Positions 52,125 through 62,721 of a stretch of 64,000 nucleotides of DNA are shown here, piece by piece (within the stretch, counting starts at the first letter, position 1; the number at the start of each line of letters is the position of its first letter). The translations under genes and the position numbers were made by a program. Where the stretch lies: positions 1 through 64,000 of the forward strand of contig NZ_JAPPUY010000001.1 of the NCBI RefSeq assembly GCF_026712245.1, given 5' to 3'. The notes beneath the pieces are model-generated. The model was not told where the DNA came from, made no database searches, and worked only from the letters and a program-made list of their open reading frames with translations. This DNA is from Roseateles hydrophilus. GTDB lineage: Bacteria > Pseudomonadota > Gammaproteobacteria > Burkholderiales > Burkholderiaceae_C.

Positions 52125-52688
52125 CTACAGCCCCGTCCAGACCTTGGGCTGCGCCTGTGCAATGCCGGCCAGCTCCAGCACCCGCTCCACCGTCTCGTTG
52201 ACCATCTCGTCGATGCTCTTGGGATGGTGGTAGAAGGCCGGCAGCGGCGGGAAGCAGATGCCGCCCATCTCCGTCACGGCCACCATGTTGCGCAGGTGGG
52301 CGAGGTTGAACGGCGTCTCGCGGACCATCAGGATGAGCTTGCGGCGCTCCTTCAGCGTCACGTCCGCGGCACGCGTCAGCAGGTTGTCGCCCAGGCCGTG
52401 GGCAATGGCCGCCAGCGACTTCATCGAGCAGGGCGCCACCACCATCGCGGCGGTCGAGAAGCTGCCGCTGGCAATGCACGCGCCGACATCGCCGGGCGAG
52501 TGGGCGTGGCTGGCCTCGGCTTCCAGCGAGGAGCGGTCCAGCCCCAGCTCGTGGTGAGCGTTCAGGATGCCGGCAGGCGTGGCGACGAGGTGGGTCTCCA
52601 CGCCCAGCTCACGCGCGCGGCGCAGCAGGCGCAGCGCATAGGCCGCGCCGGTGGCGCCGGTCAGCCCGACAACCAGTCGCTGAGTCAT
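52125..52688 (-). CDS. ubiX: Flavin prenyltransferase UbiX
   Basis: The 187-residue enzyme makes prenylated FMN for the UbiD decarboxylase of ubiquinone synthesis. Motifs: QRLVVGLTGATGAAYALRLL at the start, ASGSFSTAAMVVAPCSMKSL and LILMVRETPFNLAHLRNM. The start overlaps the grxD stop (sharing the base at 52688). Confidence 0.93.
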   Translation of the reverse strand: MTQRLVVGLTGATGAAYALRLLRRARELGVETHLVATPAGILNAHHELGLDRSSLEAEASHAHSPGDVGACIASGSFSTAAMVVAPCSMKSLAAIAHGLGDNLLTRAADVTLKERRKLILMVRETPFNLAHLRNMVAVTEMGGICFPPLPAFYHHPKSIDEMVNETVERVLELAGIAQAQPKVWTGL

Positions 52689-53002
52689 CAGGCCGCCGAC
52701 AGCGCCTGCTGCAGCTCGCCCGACTCGTACATCTCCATCATGATGTCCGAGCCGCCGACGAATTCGCCGTTGATGTAGAGCTGCGGGATGGTGGGCCAGT
52801 TGGCGTAGTCCTTGATGCCCTGGCGCACGGCCTCGTCTTCCAGCACGTTGAAGGTCTTGATGTCGGTGGCGCCGGCAGCCTTCAGGATCTGGATGGCGCG
52901 GCCGGAGAAGCCGCACATCGGGAACTGGGCCGTGCCCTTCATGAAGAGCATGACGCGGTTGGACTTGACCAGGTCGTCAATGCGTTGCTGAACGTCGCTC
53001 AT
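52688..53002 (-). CDS. grxD: Monothiol glutaredoxin GrxD (Grx4)
   Basis: A 104-residue monothiol glutaredoxin with the CGFS active site (FMKGTAQFPMCGFSGRAIQI) and WPTIPQLYINGEFVGGSDI. It carries [2Fe-2S] clusters and helps iron-sulfur assembly. It is in a short operon with ubiX. Confidence 0.96.
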   Translation of the reverse strand: MSDVQQRIDDLVKSNRVMLFMKGTAQFPMCGFSGRAIQILKAAGATDIKTFNVLEDEAVRQGIKDYANWPTIPQLYINGEFVGGSDIMMEMYESGELQQALSAA

Positions 53003-53061
53003 GTGGGGATCTCGGGTTTTGTGAGGAAAACCGGATTATCCGAGACGGCGGCCGGCCGGGC

Positions 53062-53634
53062 TCAATAGCTGTAGGCCAGGCCCAGTTGCAGCAAGGGCTT
53101 GAAGCGCAGGTCGCGCATGGCGTCCTCGAAGCCCTGGGCCGCGCTGCGTCCCAGACGCAGACCGCCCAGCGTGCCGGACATCAGGCCCAGGTCGGCGCTG
53201 AAGGCCAGGCCGCTGCCCTCCAGGCGGCCGGTGTAGCCGATGCCCACGTAGGACAGGCTGCTGCCAGGGCCCAGCACATCGCTGTCCAGCCGGCTCAGCG
53301 ACATGCTGCGCCTGCCGGCAGACAGCAGCCCGCCGCCCAGCGCGAGGCCGCTGCTGGTTTGCGAGATCGCGGTCGCGCCCAGCAGCACGCCGCCGGTGGC
53401 GCGCAGGCCACCGCTGACGCCGGACAGGCCCGAGGTGGTGAGGTAGTAGTCGCCCAGCAGGTTGGCGCTCAGGATGCGCGAGCCGCCCAGGCGCGGCGTG
53501 GCATCGGCGTTGGCGTCGGTGCTGCTGAGTTGCAGGCGGGCTTGCCAGCGCGGGCTGGCGGTGAGGTCGGCGAAGGCGGTGGCCGGCAGAACGGCAGAGA
53601 GGCTCAGGATGGCAGCGCGGGCGAGGCGGGACAT
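53062..53634 (-). CDS. Exported hypothetical protein, probable small beta-barrel
   Basis: A 190-residue protein with a signal peptide (ARAAILSLSAVLPATAFADL). The rest alternates hydrophobic and polar residues in glycine-rich strands and ends in an aromatic residue (LGLAYSY), as outer-membrane beta-barrels do. I do not recognise the family. Confidence 0.65.
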   Translation of the reverse strand: MSRLARAAILSLSAVLPATAFADLTASPRWQARLQLSSTDANADATPRLGGSRILSANLLGDYYLTTSGLSGVSGGLRATGGVLLGATAISQTSSGLALGGGLLSAGRRSMSLSRLDSDVLGPGSSLSYVGIGYTGRLEGSGLAFSADLGLMSGTLGGLRLGRSAAQGFEDAMRDLRFKPLLQLGLAYSY

Positions 53635-53688
53635 GATCGACTCCTGCGCGGTGCGAACGAGAGGGCACCGGGGTTCGATACTACGCCG

Positions 53689-53717
53689 GCAGTTCGTGCG
53701 AGGGAATGACGAACTGC
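53689..53717. repeat. Inverted repeat upstream of the exported protein gene
   Basis: GCAGTTCGT (53689-53697) and ACGAACTGC (53709-53717) form a nine-base-pair stem with an 11-base loop in the 131-base gap between prmC and the exported protein gene. No T-run follows. It may be a weak terminator for prmC or an operator. Confidence 0.4.
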
Positions 53718-53765
53718 TGGCAAAACATCACGCAGACCCGCGAGCGGGTGCCGCATGTGGCGTGA

Positions 53766-54569
53766 TCACCCCAGCCAGCAGCCGCCGCTGGCGCGCGCGC
53801 GGCCGGCCAGGTCGCGGCGCAGCGCCACGTGGGCGAAGCCCTGGGCGGCCAGGCGAGCGGCCACGGCGTCGGCCTGATCCCAGCCGTGTTCCATCAGCAA
53901 CCAGCCGCCCGCGTGCAGGTGACTGGGCGCGCCGCTGATCAGCGCCTGCAGGTCCGACAGCCCGTCGCCGCCGGGCGTCAGCGCCGTGATCGGCTCGTGA
54001 CGCAGCGCGGGCAGGTGTGGGTCGTCGCCGGCGATGTAGGGCGGGTTGCTGACGATGAGGTCGAAGCGCTCGCCGGCCAGCGGGGCGAACCAGCTGCCGT
54101 GGCGCCAGTCGATGTCCAGCGCCAGCCGCTCACCGTTCGCGCGGGCAACCGCCAGCGCATCAGTACTGGCATCGACGGCCGTGACGCGCGCGCGCGGGCA
54201 GGCGGCCTTGAGGGCCAGTGCGATGGCGCCGCTGCCGGTGCCGAGGTCGACGACGCGGGGCTCGCCGGGTAGCGTGGCCAGGCGTTCCAGCGCCCAGTCG
54301 ACGAGCGCCTCGGTGTCGGGCCGCGGGATCAGCGTGGCCGGCGTGACGGCCAGCGTCAGGCCGTGGAAGGGCTGCCAGCCGGTCAGGTGGGCCAGCGGCT
54401 CGCCGGTGGCCAGGCGGCGCAACAGGCTTTCAGCATCCGGCACGGACGCATCGCCGTGCGTGATGAGCCAGGTGCGGTTCTGGCCGGTCAGGTGGGCCAG
54501 CAGTGTCTGCGCGTCGCCGCGCTCGACGCCCAGCTGGCGGGCCAGGGCGAGGGCGTCGTCGACCGTCAT
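53766..54569 (-). CDS. prmC: Release factor glutamine methyltransferase PrmC
   Basis: It methylates the GGQ glutamine of RF1 and RF2. The 267-residue protein, from ATG 54569, has [15 protein letters not shown], the SAM site [15 protein letters not shown], and the catalytic NPPY in [13 protein letters not shown]. The start overlaps the prfA stop by four bases, the normal prfA-prmC pair. Confidence 0.96.
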   Translation of the reverse strand: MTVDDALALARQLGVERGDAQTLLAHLTGQNRTWLITHGDASVPDAESLLRRLATGEPLAHLTGWQPFHGLTLAVTPATLIPRPDTEALVDWALERLATLPGEPRVVDLGTGSGAIALALKAACPRARVTAVDASTDALAVARANGERLALDIDWRHGSWFAPLAGERFDLIVSNPPYIAGDDPHLPALRHEPITALTPGGDGLSDLQALISGAPSHLHAGGWLLMEHGWDQADAVAARLAAQGFAHVALRRDLAGRARASGGCWLG

Positions 54570-55651
54570 GCGCGGCCGGCTTCCAGTTCGGCCAGCTGCT
54601 CGGTGGCCTGCGCGGCCAGCAGACCCTGGATGACGTCGCTTAGATCGCCGTCCATGATCTGGCCCAGCTTGTAGAGCGTCAGGTTGATGCGGTGGTCGGT
54701 CAGGCGGCCTTGCGGGAAGTTGTAGGTGCGGATGCGGTCGCTGCGGTCGCCGGTGCCGATCAGGCCCTTGCGCGTGGCGGCCTCCTTGGCGGCGCGCTCG
54801 CTGCGCTCCTTCTCCTGGATGCGCGCCTGCAGCACCTGCAGCGCCTTGGCCTTGTTGCTGTGCTGGCTGCGGCCGTCCTGGCACTCGGCCACGATGCCGG
54901 TGGGCAGGTGGACGACGCGCACGGCTGAGTCCGTCTTGTTGATGTGCTGGCCGCCGGCGCCGCTGGCACGGAAGGTGTCGATGCGCAGGTCGGCCGGATT
55001 CAGCGTGATGGCCTCGGCCTCGTCGGGCTCGGGCATCACGGCGATGGTGCAGGCGCTGGTGTGGATGCGGCCCTGGGTTTCGGTGGCCGGCACGCGCTGC
55101 ACGCGGTGGCCGCCGCTCTCGAACTTCAGTCGCCCGTAGACGCCGTCGCCCTCGACGCGCACGACCAGTTCCTTGTAGCCGCCCAGGTCCGACACGTTCT
55201 CGGACAGGATCTCGGTGCGCCAGCCCTGGCTGTCGGCAAAGCGCAGGTACATGCGTGCCAGGTCTCCTGCGAACAGGGCTGACTCATCGCCGCCGGTGCC
55301 GGCGCGGATCTCGAGGAAGGCGTTGCGCTCGTCGTCCGGGTCCTTGGGGATCAGCGCGAGCTGCAGTTCCTGGTCCAGCGTGGCCAGCGCCGCTTCGTTG
55401 GACGCGATCTCCTCGCGGGCCATCTCGGCCATCTCGGGGTCGGCGAGCATGTCGCGCGCGGCAGCCAGGTCGGCCTCATGCGCCTGGTAGCGGCGGTAGC
55501 GCTCGACGAGGCCGGCCACCTCGGATTGCTCGCGGGTCAGGGCGCGGTAGCGCTTCAGGTCGGCGGCGATGCTGCCGTCGGCCAGGATGGTGTCCAGCTC
55601 GGCGAGGCGGAAGCCGAGGCGGTCGAACTGCTGGCGCAGGGAGTCTTTCAT
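54566..55651 (-). CDS. prfA: Peptide chain release factor 1
   Basis: A 361-residue class I release factor. The GGQ catalytic motif is in [16 protein letters not shown]. The codon-recognition motif is PAT ([17 protein letters not shown]), which marks RF1 rather than RF2. It is between hemA and prmC, as in many proteobacteria. Confidence 0.97.
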   Translation of the reverse strand: MKDSLRQQFDRLGFRLAELDTILADGSIAADLKRYRALTREQSEVAGLVERYRRYQAHEADLAAARDMLADPEMAEMAREEIASNEAALATLDQELQLALIPKDPDDERNAFLEIRAGTGGDESALFAGDLARMYLRFADSQGWRTEILSENVSDLGGYKELVVRVEGDGVYGRLKFESGGHRVQRVPATETQGRIHTSACTIAVMPEPDEAEAITLNPADLRIDTFRASGAGGQHINKTDSAVRVVHLPTGIVAECQDGRSQHSNKAKALQVLQARIQEKERSERAAKEAATRKGLIGTGDRSDRIRTYNFPQGRLTDHRINLTLYKLGQIMDGDLSDVIQGLLAAQATEQLAELEAGRA

Positions 55652-55720
55652 GGGGCGGCGATCGAAGAAGCAGTCAGGATGCGGCGCGAGCGACGCGCCG
55701 GGCGGCGGGGATCAGCGCCG

Positions 55721-56983
55721 CTAGGACTGCTTGTTGCGCAGGAACAGGCGCGAGACGGTCTGCGCCAACTGCAGGCGCTGCTCACCATCGCTGGCGTGCA
55801 GCTCGGCCAGCGTGCCGTGCAGCAGCTTCTGCGTGAGGCCTTTGGACAGCGCGTCCAGCACCTCGTCCACATCGGCGCCCTTGGCCAGCAGCTTGCGGGC
55901 GCGCGCCATCTCGATGGCACGCCAGTCGTCGGCCTGCGCATGCAGAGCCTGGATCAGCGGCACCGAGTGGCGTTGGTCCAGCCAGTGCATGAAGCCTTGC
56001 ACGCCGGTCTCGACGATGGCCTCGGCCTGCTCGACGGCGGCCTGGCGCTTCTCGCCGGCGGTCTGTACCTGCTGGGCCAGCTCGTCGACGGTGTAGAGGT
56101 AGACGTCGTCCAGCTGGGCGACCTCGGGTTCGATGTCGCGCGGCACGGCCAGGTCGACCATGAACATCGGGCGGTGCTTGCGCTTCTTGAGCGCGCGCTC
56201 GACGGCGCCCAGGCCGATCAGCGGCAGGCTGGACGCGGTGCAGCTCACGACGATGTCGAACTCGTGCAGGCGCTCGGGCAGGTCGGACAGGCGCAGCGCC
56301 TCGGCGCCGAAGTGCGTGGCCAGCTTCTCGCCACGCTCCAGCGTGCGGTTGGCCACGGCCATGTGGCGCGGCGTGCGGGCGGCGAAGTGCGTCGCCGTCA
56401 GCTCGATCATCTCGCCCGCGCCGACGAACAGCACGCGGGTCTGCGCCAGGTCCTCGAACAGCTGGCCGGCCAGGCGCACGGCTGCGGCGGCCATGCTGAT
56501 GGAGTGGGCGCCGATCTCGGTGGAGCTGCGCACCTCCTTGGCCACCGAGAAGCTGCGCTGGAACAGCTGATGCAGCGTGGTGCCCAGGGCACCGGCGGCT
56601 TCGGCCTCCTTCACGGCCTGCTTCATCTGGCCGAGGATCTGCGGCTCGCCCAGCACCATGGAATCCAGCCCGCTGGCCACGCGGAAGGCGTGGCGCGCAG
56701 CGGCGCTGCCCTGCATCACAAAGGCATGTTCGCGCAGCGCGCCGGCCTCCACGCCGCCGGTCTGGGCCAGCCAGGCGATGGCGGGCTGCACCTGGGTCGA
56801 CGGCGCGGCCACATAGAGCTCGGTGCGGTTGCAGGTGGACAGGATGGCGGCCTCCGGCGCGCCCGGCAGCCTCTGGCGAAGGCCAGCCAGCGACGGGGCG
56901 AGCTGCTCCAGCGTGAACGCAAACCGCCCGCGCAGATCCAGCGGGGCAGTGTGGTGGTTCAGGCCGAGAGCGAAGACCGACAT
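55721..56983 (-). CDS. hemA: Glutamyl-tRNA reductase
   Basis: The first enzyme of C5 haem synthesis, 420 residues from ATG 56983 ([20 protein letters not shown]). The catalytic cysteine is in [11 protein letters not shown], the substrate region in [17 protein letters not shown], and the NADPH-binding site in [17 protein letters not shown]. It is upstream of prfA. Confidence 0.96.
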   Translation of the reverse strand: MSVFALGLNHHTAPLDLRGRFAFTLEQLAPSLAGLRQRLPGAPEAAILSTCNRTELYVAAPSTQVQPAIAWLAQTGGVEAGALREHAFVMQGSAAARHAFRVASGLDSMVLGEPQILGQMKQAVKEAEAAGALGTTLHQLFQRSFSVAKEVRSSTEIGAHSISMAAAAVRLAGQLFEDLAQTRVLFVGAGEMIELTATHFAARTPRHMAVANRTLERGEKLATHFGAEALRLSDLPERLHEFDIVVSCTASSLPLIGLGAVERALKKRKHRPMFMVDLAVPRDIEPEVAQLDDVYLYTVDELAQQVQTAGEKRQAAVEQAEAIVETGVQGFMHWLDQRHSVPLIQALHAQADDWRAIEMARARKLLAKGADVDEVLDALSKGLTQKLLHGTLAELHASDGEQRLQLAQTVSRLFLRNKQS

Positions 56984-57040
56984 GGATGGCAATTGTAGGA
57001 TTCGCGGCCTTCGCCGCCCCTGACACGGATCAATCCCCGC

Positions 57041-57316
57041 ATGAGCCCTTTGGATGCTTTCTGGCATATCGCCAACCTGTTCGCGCCGGCCTGGGGGCTG
57101 GCGGCGCTGCTGGCGGCTGCCATCAAGCTGGCCTGGTGGCGCGAGGCGAAGCCGCTGCGCTGGCTGCGGCTGTGGGGCTGGGGCTCGGTGGGCGGTGCTG
57201 TGGCCGTGATCGTGTCGCTGGTGCTGCTGGGGCGCGACGGCCGGATGGTGGGCTACGCGTTGCTGGTGCTCGGCGTCGCCCTGCCGCAGTGGTACCTGTT
57301 CAGCCTCAGGCGCTGA
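57041..57316 (+). CDS. Small membrane protein of 91 residues
   Basis: The protein has three hydrophobic helices ([46 protein letters not shown]) and no recognised domain. It is divergent from hemA and its 3' end overlaps miaB by 11 bases in a convergent arrangement. Coding character is supported by regular hydrophobic periodicity and an ATG in a plausible place. Confidence 0.65.
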   Translation: MSPLDAFWHIANLFAPAWGLAALLAAAIKLAWWREAKPLRWLRLWGWGSVGGAVAVIVSLVLLGRDGRMVGYALLVLGVALPQWYLFSLRR

Positions 57317-58658
57317 GCACGTCTTCCGTCGTCACGACCTCGCCGCGCAGCGAATGCGCGAAGGCGGTCGTGATGCGTACGTCCACCAGCTGGTTCATCA
57401 GCCGCTGGGCGCCAGGGAAGTTGACGATGCGGTTGCATTCGGTGCGGCCCATCAGCTCGTTGGCGTCCTTGCGGGCATTGCCCGTCACCAGCACCTTCTC
57501 GACGCGGCCGACCATGCTTTGCGAGATGGTCAGCGCATGCGCCTCGATGGCGGCCTGCAGCTCCTGCAGGCGCTTGACCTTGACCTCGTAGGGCGTCGTG
57601 TCTTCCAAGGCAGCTGCCGGCGTGCCGGGGCGGGGGCTGAAGATGAAGCTGAACGATGCGTCGAAGCCGACGTCGTGCACCAGCTTCATCAGCTTGGCGT
57701 GGTCTTCATCGGTCTCGCCGGGGAAGCCGACGATGAAGTCGCTGGCCAGGCGCAGGTCCGGGCGGATGGCGCGCAGCTTGCGCACGATGCTCTTGAACTC
57801 CAGCGCGGTGTAGCCGCGCTTCATCGCCATCAGGATGCGGTCGCTGCCGTGCTGCACCGGCAGGTGCAGGTGGTTCACCAGCTGCGGCACCTTGCCGTAG
57901 GCCTCGATGAGGCGCGGGCTGAATTCGTTCGGATGGCTCGTCGTGAAGCGCAGGCGCTGGATGCCAGGGATTTCGGCGGCGTATTCCAGCAGCAGGGCCA
58001 GGTCGGCGAACTCGCTGGTGTCGCCCATCTTGCCGCGGTAGGCATTGACGTTCTGGCCCAGCAGATTGATCTCCATGACGCCCTGGTCGGCCAGGCCGGC
58101 GATCTCGGTCAGCACGTCGTCGAACGGGCGCGAGACCTCTTCACCGCGGGTGTAGGGCACCACGCAGTAGCTGCAGTACTTGGAGCAGCCTTCCATGATG
58201 GACACGAAAGCCGAGGCGCCCTCGACCTTGGCCGGCGGCAGGTGGTCGAACTTCTCGATCTCGGGGAAGGAGATGTCCACCTGCGGGCGGCGCTGCTCGC
58301 GGCGGGCTTCCAGCATCTGCGGCAGGCGGTGCAGCGTTTGCGGGCCGAAGACCACATCCACATAGGGCGCGCGCTCGATGATGGCGGCGCCTTCCTGAGA
58401 AGCCACGCAGCCGCCGACGCCGATCATGACGCCCTTGGCCTTCAGGTGTTTCACACGGCCGAGGTCGCTGAAGACCTTCTCCTGCGCCTTCTCGCGCACC
58501 GAGCAGGTGTTGAACAGGATGAGGTCGGCCTGTTCGGGGTCGTCGGTGGGGGTGTAGCCCTTGGCGGCTTCGAGGACGTCGGCCATCTTGTCCGAGTCGT
58601 ACTCGTTCATCTGGCAGCCGAAGGTCTTGATGTAGACCTTTTTGGAGGTGTCGGTCAT
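57306..58658 (-). CDS. miaB: tRNA-2-methylthio-N6-dimethylallyladenosine synthase MiaB
   Basis: A radical SAM methylthiotransferase of 450 residues. N-terminal UPF0004 domain: [20 protein letters not shown] with three cluster cysteines; radical SAM motif [19 protein letters not shown]-terminal TRAM domain. The start at 58658 (MTDTSKK) is preferred to a longer one because the family start fits and it overlaps the preceding stop by four bases. Confidence 0.96.
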   Translation of the reverse strand: MTDTSKKVYIKTFGCQMNEYDSDKMADVLEAAKGYTPTDDPEQADLILFNTCSVREKAQEKVFSDLGRVKHLKAKGVMIGVGGCVASQEGAAIIERAPYVDVVFGPQTLHRLPQMLEARREQRRPQVDISFPEIEKFDHLPPAKVEGASAFVSIMEGCSKYCSYCVVPYTRGEEVSRPFDDVLTEIAGLADQGVMEINLLGQNVNAYRGKMGDTSEFADLALLLEYAAEIPGIQRLRFTTSHPNEFSPRLIEAYGKVPQLVNHLHLPVQHGSDRILMAMKRGYTALEFKSIVRKLRAIRPDLRLASDFIVGFPGETDEDHAKLMKLVHDVGFDASFSFIFSPRPGTPAAALEDTTPYEVKVKRLQELQAAIEAHALTISQSMVGRVEKVLVTGNARKDANELMGRTECNRIVNFPGAQRLMNQLVDVRITTAFAHSLRGEVVTTEDVLSA

Positions 58659-59032
58659 GGCTTGATCCAGGTCTGGCTGGCGGGGATGAACTGCCACGCC
58701 GCAGCTTCAGCGGGCGTGGCCGGCCAGGGCTTGTTGGCGAGTTCGACCGGGTTCAGCACCCAGACGTCCATGACCAGCCCGCTGCTCTCGACCGTGTAGT
58801 GAACGACGAGCTTCTGGCCGGTGAGGCCGGCCGGCGGCACCCAGAGGTTGGTGTCGCCCTTGATGCGGCTGCCGGGTGCCAGGCGCACGGGCTTGCCGTT
58901 CATGGTCGCGTCGGGGAACTGCGTGATGACGAGTTCGCCGCGCAGCGCGTGGGCGGGGAAGGGGCGGTGCTGCTGCGCGTGAGCGACCAAGCAGCTGGCG
59001 GCAAGCGCCAGGGGGAGTGCACAGCGGTACAT
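58655..59032 (-). CDS. Exported hypothetical protein of 125 residues
   Basis: A signal peptide ([19 protein letters not shown]) precedes a compact domain with [36 protein letters not shown] and [11 protein letters not shown]. Residues are typical of small periplasmic beta-sandwich proteins. I do not know its function. It is upstream of miaB with an ATGA overlap. Confidence 0.65.
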   Translation of the reverse strand: MYRCALPLALAASCLVAHAQQHRPFPAHALRGELVITQFPDATMNGKPVRLAPGSRIKGDTNLWVPPAGLTGQKLVVHYTVESSGLVMDVWVLNPVELANKPWPATPAEAAAWQFIPASQTWIKP

Positions 59033-59105
59033 GGTATGTGTCCAGTGGCTGCGTGAGCGGCGACGTGGCGATCGCCTGAGGGTTGAGACAACGCTGCAAA
59101 GACAA

Positions 59106-59131
59106 ACGGCCCGAGCAGATGCTCGGGCCGT
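59106..59131 (-). terminator. Terminator downstream of tRNA-Met
   Basis: An 11-bp perfect stem ACGGCCCGAGC / GCTCGGGCCGT with loop AGAT. Read on the reverse strand it is followed by TTTGTCTTT. It lies just after the 3' end of the tRNA. Confidence 0.75.
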
Positions 59132-59139
59132 TCGGATTT

Positions 59140-59216
<77 letters not shown>

Positions 59217-59224
59217 TAAGCCCG

Positions 59225-60904
59225 CTATTCTAAGCGCAGTTTTGAGGGCTTTGCAAGCATGTTCTGAAAAAAGTTGTCGGGCAGGCGTTTCAGGCCTTCC
59301 ACGACGCGTTCGGCGTTGAAGCGGGCGCCGGCGTCGTTGGTGTGCGTGCGGGCGTCGGAGAAGAAGCCGTCGACGCGTTCGGCGCCCACGGCGCGATAGG
59401 CCTGGGCGACCAGCAGCGTCAGGTCGATGAAGTGCGCGCCCTGGGCCCGGGCGACCTGTTCGCCCCAGGCAGCGTAGTTCTCGAAGTCGCGCGGCTGCTC
59501 GGGCTTCCAGCGGTCCTTGTGCGGGATGGGCGACAGCACGACGACCTTGGCCCCCTTGGCCTGGGCGTCGGTGATGTAGCGCTTGAGGTACCAGCCAAAG
59601 CTGTGCACGGCTTCCTTGCTGCCGTCGGGGCGGGTGTCTTCCACGGTCTCGTCGCCGAGGCCGGGCACCGAGCCGCGGTTCTTGCCGGCAGGGTCGCCGA
59701 TGCGGGCGCCGTCGTTGTGGCCGAACTGGATCAGCAGCCAGTCACCGGCTTTCAGCTGCTCCAGCACCGAGGCCCAGCGACCTTCGGTGAAGAAGGTGCG
59801 GCTGCTGCGGCCGCCAATGGCGTTGTTGACGATGTTGACGCGCTGCGTGTCGAACAGCGGCGCCAGCCGCTCGCCCCAGCCGATGGCGCCGTTCTGGCCG
59901 CCGCTGCGCACGGTGGAGTCGCCGATCAGCACGATGCTGGGCAGCTTGGCGTCGCGCGGGGCCTCGACCTTGACCTTGCGGGCATCCACGACCGGCCGGT
60001 CGTCGCTGCCGTCCGGCGCGAAGCGCTGCTTGTAGACATCTTCCGGCAGCACCTTGTTCTGCAGCAGCCCGGCGATCACGAGCTGGGCGTTCACTGCCGC
60101 ACCCAGCCAGTTGGTGTGCACGGTCTCTGGGTCGGGCGGGAAGAGGGTGGCGACCACGGCCTTGCCCAGGCCTTCGTAGCGCTTGGCGCCCCACTCGTTC
60201 AGGTCGATGAAGGCCACGCCCTCCTGCTTGGCGACCTCGGCGGCCCAGCCGGCGAAGTTGCCGCCGGCGCGCGTGACGGTCACGCCGTCGGCCTCCCAGC
60301 GCTTGCGGATGACGGGCGACGCGACCACCGGCGTGGCACCGGCGGCGCGGATCTCGGCGATGTAGCCGCGCAGGTAGGCACCGTAGGTGAACACCGTCTC
60401 GGGCTTGCCGGTCAGCAGGTTGTTGATGTCTTCCTTCTCGGGCCCGGTGCCGCGCAGCACGCCGCGCGCGCGGCTGTTGTCGTTCACCGGGCTGGCGTCG
60501 TTGTGGCCGAACTGCATGACGACCCAGTCGCCGCGCTTGATGAAGGGCTTGGTGCGCTCCCAGTGGCCGCTGCTGCGGTAGGTCCGGCTGGAGAGGCCGC
60601 CCACGGCGCGGTTGACGACGTTGATCTTGCTGGTGTCGAGGTAATGGGCGATGGGCGTGCCCCAGCCCCACTGGCCCTCGGCACCCTTGCCCTGGCCGTC
60701 GTCGCGGCCGTTGCGCACGGTGGAGTCGCCAATGAGGATGAGCGAGGGTAGGGCCGGGTTGGCCGGCTCCGGCAGCGTCACCTGCGCGCGGGCGGGGTCG
60801 GTGGTGGCGGTGAATTCCTGGGCCTGGAGCGGGGCCAGGGGCAGGGTGAACAGCAGCGACGCCAGCAGGCGGCGGGTCAGGCGCTGGGTGGGCAGGGCGG
60901 TCAT
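59225..60904 (-). CDS. Exported tandem-SGNH esterase, rhamnogalacturonan acetylesterase-like
   Basis: A 559-residue protein with a signal peptide (LTRRLLASLLFTLPLAPLQA). Two SGNH/GDSL hydrolase domains follow. Block I serine is in LILIGDSTVRNG and again in IVLIGDSTVRSG; the glycine and asparagine blocks are VMQFGHNDASP and LIQFGHNDGAR; the histidines occur as DPETVHTNWLG and SDARTHTNDAG. The family deacetylates pectin side chains. Having two complete catalytic sets in one chain suggests a duplicated gene with two related substrates. It may also start at 60913. Confidence 0.88.
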   Translation of the reverse strand: MTALPTQRLTRRLLASLLFTLPLAPLQAQEFTATTDPARAQVTLPEPANPALPSLILIGDSTVRNGRDDGQGKGAEGQWGWGTPIAHYLDTSKINVVNRAVGGLSSRTYRSSGHWERTKPFIKRGDWVVMQFGHNDASPVNDNSRARGVLRGTGPEKEDINNLLTGKPETVFTYGAYLRGYIAEIRAAGATPVVASPVIRKRWEADGVTVTRAGGNFAGWAAEVAKQEGVAFIDLNEWGAKRYEGLGKAVVATLFPPDPETVHTNWLGAAVNAQLVIAGLLQNKVLPEDVYKQRFAPDGSDDRPVVDARKVKVEAPRDAKLPSIVLIGDSTVRSGGQNGAIGWGERLAPLFDTQRVNIVNNAIGGRSSRTFFTEGRWASVLEQLKAGDWLLIQFGHNDGARIGDPAGKNRGSVPGLGDETVEDTRPDGSKEAVHSFGWYLKRYITDAQAKGAKVVVLSPIPHKDRWKPEQPRDFENYAAWGEQVARAQGAHFIDLTLLVAQAYRAVGAERVDGFFSDARTHTNDAGARFNAERVVEGLKRLPDNFFQNMLAKPSKLRLE

Positions 60905-61037
60905 GGCGCGCATGCTAGGAGCAGGCGGCCCGCACGCACCGGCCGGGATGACGCAAGTTCTTGAGCGATTGGCGGCCAGCAACATGCAGCAACGTGGCGG
61001 CTCCTAGAGTGCCGCCACCTTGAACCGGGAACCCACC

Positions 61038-62390
61038 ATGTCCTTTCGCAAGACTTCCCTGCTGCTGGCCGTCCTGATCGCTGTGGCGCCCGCCTGGGCC
61101 CAGATCGGCCAGCGCTTTCCGTCGGAGAAGAAGGTCGTCAACGACCCCGTCACCGGCACGCCGCTGACCTTCCTGACCACGCAGCCGCGCGGCGATGCCA
61201 AGATCTACCCCAGCCATCCGCAGTGGACGGCCGATGGCCAGTGGCTGGTGTTCCGCTCCAACCGCGTGAAGGGCGAGGCCATCGCCGTGCATGAGGCCAG
61301 CGGCGAGATGGTGCAGGTCACCGAAGGCGGCTACGAAGGCATGCTCAACCTCGCGCAGTCGGGCGGCAACCGGCTGTACTTCCTGCGCAGGGACCCGGCC
61401 GGGGGCAACGACAAGGTGCGCCAGGCCGTCGAGGTGGATCTGGACCGCGTGTTCGCCGACAGCAAGGCCGGCACGATGAAGCCGGCCAGCGCCTACCAGC
61501 GCATCTTCGCGACGCTGCCCGCCGAGCTGGAAGCCTATGGCGACAACGCGCTGGACGCCGACGGCCAGTGGTTCTACTTCCGCATCCAGGGCAAGGCCTA
61601 TGCCGGCGCCCGGTTGCCGGCGGGCACCAAGCCCGAGCCGGCGTTCGGCCCGCGCAAGATGGGCGCCGGCCCGCATGCCATCGGCAAGATCAACGTGAAG
61701 ACGGGCGAGGTGCAGCACGTCGTCTCGGTGCCGTTCCAGATCGGCCACATCCAGAGCAACAGCTGGAACCCGGGCGAGCTGGTGTTCAGCTGGGAGACCG
61801 GCGGCAAGTCGCCGCAGCGCACCTGGACGGTCAAGGGCGACGGCAGCGGCCTGCGCCCGCTCTACCCCGAGGCGCCGTACGAGTGGGTCACGCACGAGGC
61901 CATCATCGGCAAGGACGAGGTGGCGCTGGCCATCATGGGCCACCGGCCCATTCCCGGTGTTCCGGACCCCAAGCGCGCACCGGGCACGGCGGTGGAAGGC
62001 GCCAACCCCGGCCAGGAAGACGGCTGGGGCAACACCGGCACGCGCGAGAAGCCCACGGGCCTGGCCATCATCAACCTGCGCACGCGCGAGATGACCATCG
62101 CCGGCCAGACGCCCTCGGGCAGTGGGCTGTGGCATGTGCACGGCTCGCCAGACGGGCGCTTCGCCGTGGGCGACGACTTCAGTCGCAGCCTCTATCTGAT
62201 CGACCGCCGCACGCGCGAGATGGTGATGCTGACCACCGGCCACAAGGACACGGCGCGCGACCACCCCCACCCCACCTTCAGCCCGGACGGAAAGAAGTTC
62301 CAGATCCAGTCGGCCATGCTGGCGGCCGACGGCCGCGAGATGAGTATCTGTATCGTGCCGGTGCCGCAGTCGTGGCTGGACAGGAAATAA
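61038..62390 (+). CDS. Exported oligogalacturonate lyase-like protein (PL22 type)
   Basis: A 450-residue beta-propeller protein with a signal peptide (KTSLLLAVLIAVAPAWAQ). The start of the mature protein, IGQRFPSEKKVVNDPVTG, matches oligogalacturonate lyases, as do YPSHPQWTADGQWLVF, SNSWNPGELVFSWE, EWVTHEAIIGKDEVALAIMG and HPHPTFSPDGKKFQ. It should split short pectin oligomers by beta-elimination, in the periplasm. Histidines in HVHGSPDGRF and the others are likely metal ligands. It is divergent from the esterase gene. Confidence 0.8.
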   Translation: MSFRKTSLLLAVLIAVAPAWAQIGQRFPSEKKVVNDPVTGTPLTFLTTQPRGDAKIYPSHPQWTADGQWLVFRSNRVKGEAIAVHEASGEMVQVTEGGYEGMLNLAQSGGNRLYFLRRDPAGGNDKVRQAVEVDLDRVFADSKAGTMKPASAYQRIFATLPAELEAYGDNALDADGQWFYFRIQGKAYAGARLPAGTKPEPAFGPRKMGAGPHAIGKINVKTGEVQHVVSVPFQIGHIQSNSWNPGELVFSWETGGKSPQRTWTVKGDGSGLRPLYPEAPYEWVTHEAIIGKDEVALAIMGHRPIPGVPDPKRAPGTAVEGANPGQEDGWGNTGTREKPTGLAIINLRTREMTIAGQTPSGSGLWHVHGSPDGRFAVGDDFSRSLYLIDRRTREMVMLTTGHKDTARDHPHPTFSPDGKKFQIQSAMLAADGREMSICIVPVPQSWLDRK

Positions 62391-62721
62391 GCCGCCAAGT
62401 GCATGTCGATGGTGAATATCGCGACGCGAAGTTGAATATTCAAAAATAGGAGTTGATTATTTTCAATACTCAACGGCGGCGTTGTGGTTGCTGCAAATGC
62501 ACCGCCGAGGTGCGCGCCGCCGCGCATTGAAGTGCTTGATTGCGCAAGGATTTGAGCGATTTGTGCACCGAACCAGGGTTTGCACGAAGCCAAGCAATCA
62601 GCGCTGTGATTCTTTGGTGCGTGCCTGAGGGGCGCGGAATCGCGCGCCCTAGACTTGATTGCAGGGGCATGAATAACAAGGCATCCAGTGCCGCCTCGAT
62701 GAGTTTCAGGAGAAGTCGCCA
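62391..62721. other. 331-base intergenic leader before the TonB-dependent receptor
   Basis: No gene seen. It has an AT-rich patch (62430-62470) unlike its surroundings, a short hairpin-like TGCACC-GCCGA-GGTGCG, and a plausible upstream region of the receptor. GGAG appears just before the start codon at 62722. No promoter or operator can be named with confidence. Confidence 0.4.

Noticed and set aside
57354-58799. Forward-strand open frame of 481 codons across miaB
   Set aside because: miaB on the reverse strand has all its motifs; the forward frame is compositionally abnormal and is a shadow.
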